Of a stretch of DNA of 8,729 bases, positions 6,675-8,729 are shown one piece after another. Numbering within the stretch: position 1 is the first letter of the stretch; each line of letters opens with the position of its first letter. The notes below the pieces were generated by a model. It was not told where the DNA came from. It did no database searches and worked only from the letters and a program-made list of their open reading frames with translations. The stretch covers positions 1 through 8,729 of the forward strand of contig SBGS01000120.1 in assembly GCA_006226555.1 (NCBI GenBank), written 5' to 3'. Both the position numbers and the translations under genes were made by a program. This DNA comes from Bacteroidota bacterium (GTDB taxonomy: Bacteria > Bacteroidota > Bacteroidia > Flavobacteriales_D > Crocinitomicaceae).

Positions 6675-7355
6675 CTATACTAAGTCTCTTAGTGCTTCAA
6701 CGGCAGATCTTATGTTTTTTCTGATCTCCGAAATACTCGCCTCCATCATGTAACAAGGGGCAGTGACGATCTTGTATTTTTCATCGATCTGAATTTCTTT
6801 TACCGTTTTCATGACGGCAGTTAGACCGGTCTTTTCCAGTCCCTGACTGAATCCGTTGATATCGTATGGAGATGGTGCTTTGTCGCTTCCTATGGTAACC
6901 GCAGCGTGGATGTCAGAACCTTCTAATGCTTTTGCAACCACAACGGGACTAACACATAAGGCAGCGATTGGCTTACCAATATTGACAAGATTTACCAAGA
7001 GCAGCTTCACTTCCGGAAGGATCTCTCCATCAGGACCATTGAATGCCCAGTTCGTAAAATTCTTTGCACTTCCAAAACCACCGGGAATAACTAATGCATC
7101 CAGCTCACCCGGATCGATGTCATTAATATTTCGAACATTACCTCGTGCTATTCGTGCGCTTTCCACCAACATATTTCTTTTTTCGTTCATCTCTTCACCC
7201 GTAAGGTGATTGATCACGTGATGCTGGTCCTTGTCAACGGAGATGCAAATAGCCTCCGCATCGATTTCATCGATCGCCAGGAGAGTTAATACAGCTTCCT
7301 GTATTTCTGCACCATCATAGACTCCACAACCTGAAAGAAGTACTCCTATTTTCAT
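6675..7355 (-). CDS. elbB: ElbB/ES1-type DJ-1/PfpI superfamily protein (glyoxalase-like)
   Basis: A 226-residue protein of the ElbB (ES1, KNP-I) branch of the DJ-1/PfpI/ThiJ superfamily. E. coli ElbB has been described as an isoprenoid-biosynthesis-linked protein with glyoxalase activity; the physiological substrate is unsettled. The N-terminus MKIGVLLSGCGVYDGAEIQE is the family signature and includes the conserved acidic residue Glu17. PGGFGSAKN (91-99) and the nucleophile-elbow Cys134 in AALCVSP (132-138) are both present, as is the late APCYMM segment (199-204) common in this branch. Length is normal (about 215-230). Start ATG 7355 begins directly with the signature. It is divergent from rimO, with a promoter candidate just upstream, and lies 117 nt before the pckA ATG on the same strand; some read-through into pckA is possible because no strong terminator separates them. 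Confidence 0.93.
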   Translation of the reverse strand: MKIGVLLSGCGVYDGAEIQEAVLTLLAIDEIDAEAICISVDKDQHHVINHLTGEEMNEKRNMLVESARIARGNVRNINDIDPGELDALVIPGGFGSAKNFTNWAFNGPDGEILPEVKLLLVNLVNIGKPIAALCVSPVVVAKALEGSDIHAAVTIGSDKAPSPYDINGFSQGLEKTGLTAVMKTVKEIQIDEKYKIVTAPCYMMEASISEIRKNIRSAVEALRDLV

Positions 7356-7371
7356 GTCAATGCTTTTTTCT

Positions 7372-7403
7372 CAAATATAATCAGCGATGTGAAGAATTCG
7401 AAA
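7372..7403 (-). promoter_or_regulatory. Candidate elbB promoter
   Basis: On the minus strand, TATATTTG (7379 to 7372) is a full match to the Bacteroidota -7 consensus TAnnTTTG. A 20-nt spacer separates it from TTTC (7403 to 7400), three of four matches to the -33 element TTTG; that spacing is right for this promoter class. The predicted start near 7366 leaves a leader of about 10 nt before ATG 7355. Confidence 0.6.
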
Positions 7404-7423
7404 CATTATAACGACCAATGTCG

Positions 7424-7431
7424 TAATTTTG
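7424..7431 (+). promoter_or_regulatory. Candidate rimO -7 promoter element, almost touching the start codon
   Basis: TAATTTTG matches the Bacteroidota -7 consensus TAnnTTTG in full. It ends only 4 nt before the rimO ATG at 7436, so transcription would begin at or next to the start codon and give a leaderless mRNA. No TTTG or TTG is found at the expected -33 position (about 7399-7404), and a small inverted repeat CGAC-CAAT-GTCG (7412-7423) abuts the element. It could be chance in an AT-rich stretch. Confidence 0.45.
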
Positions 7432-7435
7432 CCGT

Positions 7436-8729
7436 ATGAAAACGAAGACCCTAAAAAAGAACAAGGTCAATGTCATCACGATGGGTTGCTCCAAGAATCT
7501 TTTCGATTCAGAAGTGATGATGGCACAATTAAAAGCAAACCGCTTTGACGTAGAGCATGAATCACAATCAGATGATGCAGAAATTGTGATCATCAATACA
7601 TGCGGATTCATTGATAATGCAAAACAGGAATCTATCGATACAATTCTCCAGTACGCTGAGGCTAAAAAGGCGGGATTGGTAGATAAGGTATATGTAACCG
7701 GGTGTTTATCTGAACGCTACAAAGACGAGCTGGAAGGAGAAATTCCGGAAGTTGATGCATATTTTGGTACACGAGATTTGCCACGTCTTCTTAAAACCTT
7801 AAAAGCGGACTATAAATCGGAACTGATTGGCGAAAGATTGCTAACGACGCCCAGTCACTATGCTTATTTGAAAATTGCAGAAGGATGTGATCGTCCTTGT
7901 TCATTTTGTGCGATTCCTTTGATGCGTGGAAAACACATTTCCACACCGATCGAGGATCTGGTAGAACAAACCAAAGGATTAGCAGCCAAAGGAGTTAAAG
8001 AGATCATGTTGATCGCTCAGGACCTGACCTATTATGGTCTTGATATTTATAAGGAAAGAGCACTTGCCAGACTTTTAACTGAATTATCCGCAGTTGAAGG
8101 AATAGAATGGATCCGTTTACATTATGCTTATCCGAGTGGTTTCCCTATGGATGTGCTGGAAGTAATGGCAAATAATCCTAAAGTGTGTAATTATCTTGAT
8201 ATTCCGTTGCAGCATGGTTCTTCTAAGGTGTTGAAAGATATGCGCCGGGGTATTAACCGCGAGAAGACTGAAGAGCTCATTCAAAAGATCAGAACAGCGG
8301 TTCCGGGAATAGCAATTCGTACAACCTTGATCGCGGGGTATCCAGGTGAAACCGAAGAGGATTATCAGGAAATGTTTGACTTCGTAGAACGCATGGAATT
8401 CGATCGATTGGGGATCTTTACCTATTCGCATGAAGAGAATACCCATGCTTACAATTTTGAGGACGATGTTCCAGATGAAGTAAAACGTCAGCGTGCGGAT
8501 GAGATCATGGAGTTACAGTCAGGTATTAGCTATGCATTGAATCAAAAAAAGATTGGCAAAGTGTACCGTGTACTTTTTGACAGGGTAGAAGGAGATTACT
8601 TCATCGGACGTACAGAATTCGATTCGCCTGACGTAGATAATGAGGTTTTGGTTAAGAAGGACAACACTTACGTACGCATTGGTGACTTCGCGAATGTTCT
8701 CATCGAAAAGGCGGATCATTACGACTTAT
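7436..8729 (+). CDS. rimO: Ribosomal protein S12 methylthiotransferase RimO, 3' end cut by window
   Basis: RimO is a radical-SAM enzyme with two [4Fe-4S] clusters that adds a methylthio group to a conserved aspartate of ribosomal protein S12. I translated this frame by hand: 431 codons without a stop to the window edge. The N-terminal MTTase domain has cluster cysteines in MGCSKN (Cys18), NTCGF (Cys56) and TGCLSE (Cys90); the radical-SAM motif CDRPCSFC gives Cys151, Cys155 and Cys158. DIPLQHGS (255-262), AGYPGETEEDY (300-310) and the IFTYSHEENT segment (327-336) follow, and a TRAM domain starts near 365. The sequence stops at DHYDL, where RimO proteins normally end within a few residues, so almost nothing is missing. 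RimO is preferred over MiaB or MtaB because of MGCSKN and the EENT region. Start ATG 7436 is needed for the first strand KVNVITMGC; no other in-frame start lies between them. Divergent from elbB. Confidence 0.95.
   Translation, partial: MKTKTLKKNKVNVITMGCSKNLFDSEVMMAQLKANRFDVEHESQSDDAEIVIINTCGFIDNAKQESIDTILQYAEAKKAGLVDKVYVTGCLSERYKDELEGEIPEVDAYFGTRDLPRLLKTLKADYKSELIGERLLTTPSHYAYLKIAEGCDRPCSFCAIPLMRGKHISTPIEDLVEQTKGLAAKGVKEIMLIAQDLTYYGLDIYKERALARLLTELSAVEGIEWIRLHYAYPSGFPMDVLEVMANNPKVCNYLDIPLQHGSSKVLKDMRRGINREKTEELIQKIRTAVPGIAIRTTLIAGYPGETEEDYQEMFDFVERMEFDRLGIFTYSHEENTHAYNFEDDVPDEVKRQRADEIMELQSGISYALNQKKIGKVYRVLFDRVEGDYFIGRTEFDSPDVDNEVLVKKDNTYVRIGDFANVLIEKADHYDL

Larger units (their letters stand above)
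7356..7435. other. Divergent elbB-rimO intergenic region
   Basis: An 80-bp AT-rich gap is shared by two head-to-head genes. It holds the two candidate promoters pointing outwards, the nested palindromes GAATTC (7394-7399) and TTCGAA (7397-7402), and weak dyads such as ACATT/AATGT (7403-7421). The two -7 elements are about 45 bp apart, so binding of polymerase or a regulator at one could affect the other. No small gene or structured RNA is apparent. Confidence 0.5.

Noticed and set aside
7412..7423. CGAC-CAAT-GTCG inverted repeat before rimO
   Set aside because: Only 4-bp arms; too short to call an operator or terminator on its own.
8084..8092. Possible DnaA box TTATCCGCA
   Set aside because: One isolated one-mismatch site inside rimO coding sequence; expected by chance.
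8117..8446. Minus-strand open frame of 109 codons
   Set aside because: Fully antisense to the well-supported rimO coding sequence; no recognisable motifs.

Overview
The window looks like ordinary chromosomal core sequence from a member of the Bacteroidota. DnaA has the wording typical of that phylum around its N-terminal FFYEWLEEHY stretch. Three intergenic regions carry the Bacteroidota-type -7 promoter element TAnnTTTG, Shine-Dalgarno sequences are weak or absent, and GC content is moderate, about 40-43 % by eye. I would not assign anything below phylum, although Flavobacteriales-like lineages fit. There is no insertion sequence, phage gene, CRISPR array, tRNA or rRNA gene, and no gene-free stretch longer than 300 bases.

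Layout. (1) At 3-1343 (+) lies the 3' nine-tenths of dnaA, whose true start is left of the window; it is closed by a strong hairpin terminator at 1352-1380. (2) At 1386-4888 (+) is a tight four-gene run: an SPFH/band-7 membrane protein resembling plant HIR proteins, an IMPACT/YigZ-family protein, a compact M42-type aminopeptidase, and a CorA-type divalent cation transporter. Gaps are 14 nt, an 8-nt overlap, and 8 nt. (3) At 4887-4921 a near-perfect palindrome flanked by A and T runs serves as a shared terminator for the convergent corA and pckA. (4) On the minus strand are pckA (ATP-type PEP carboxykinase) and, upstream of it, elbB (DJ-1/PfpI superfamily). pckA has its own promoter with several inverted repeats around it. 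(5) An 80-bp divergent region separates elbB from rimO (+, 7436 to the window edge), a radical-SAM ribosomal protein S12 methylthiotransferase missing only its last few residues.

Functionally the genes are a mixture of housekeeping roles: replication initiation, membrane organisation, peptide turnover, Mg2+ uptake, gluconeogenesis, a glyoxalase-like function and ribosome modification. Only the four-gene run looks like a deliberate unit. I do not see a convincing new biological system. The points most worth a second look are a roughly threefold excess of GATC across all genes, produced by ATC codons placed after G; the HIR-like SPFH protein sitting just behind the dnaA terminator; the paired TTGYTAACAA palindromes upstream of pckA; and a possible leaderless rimO transcript.
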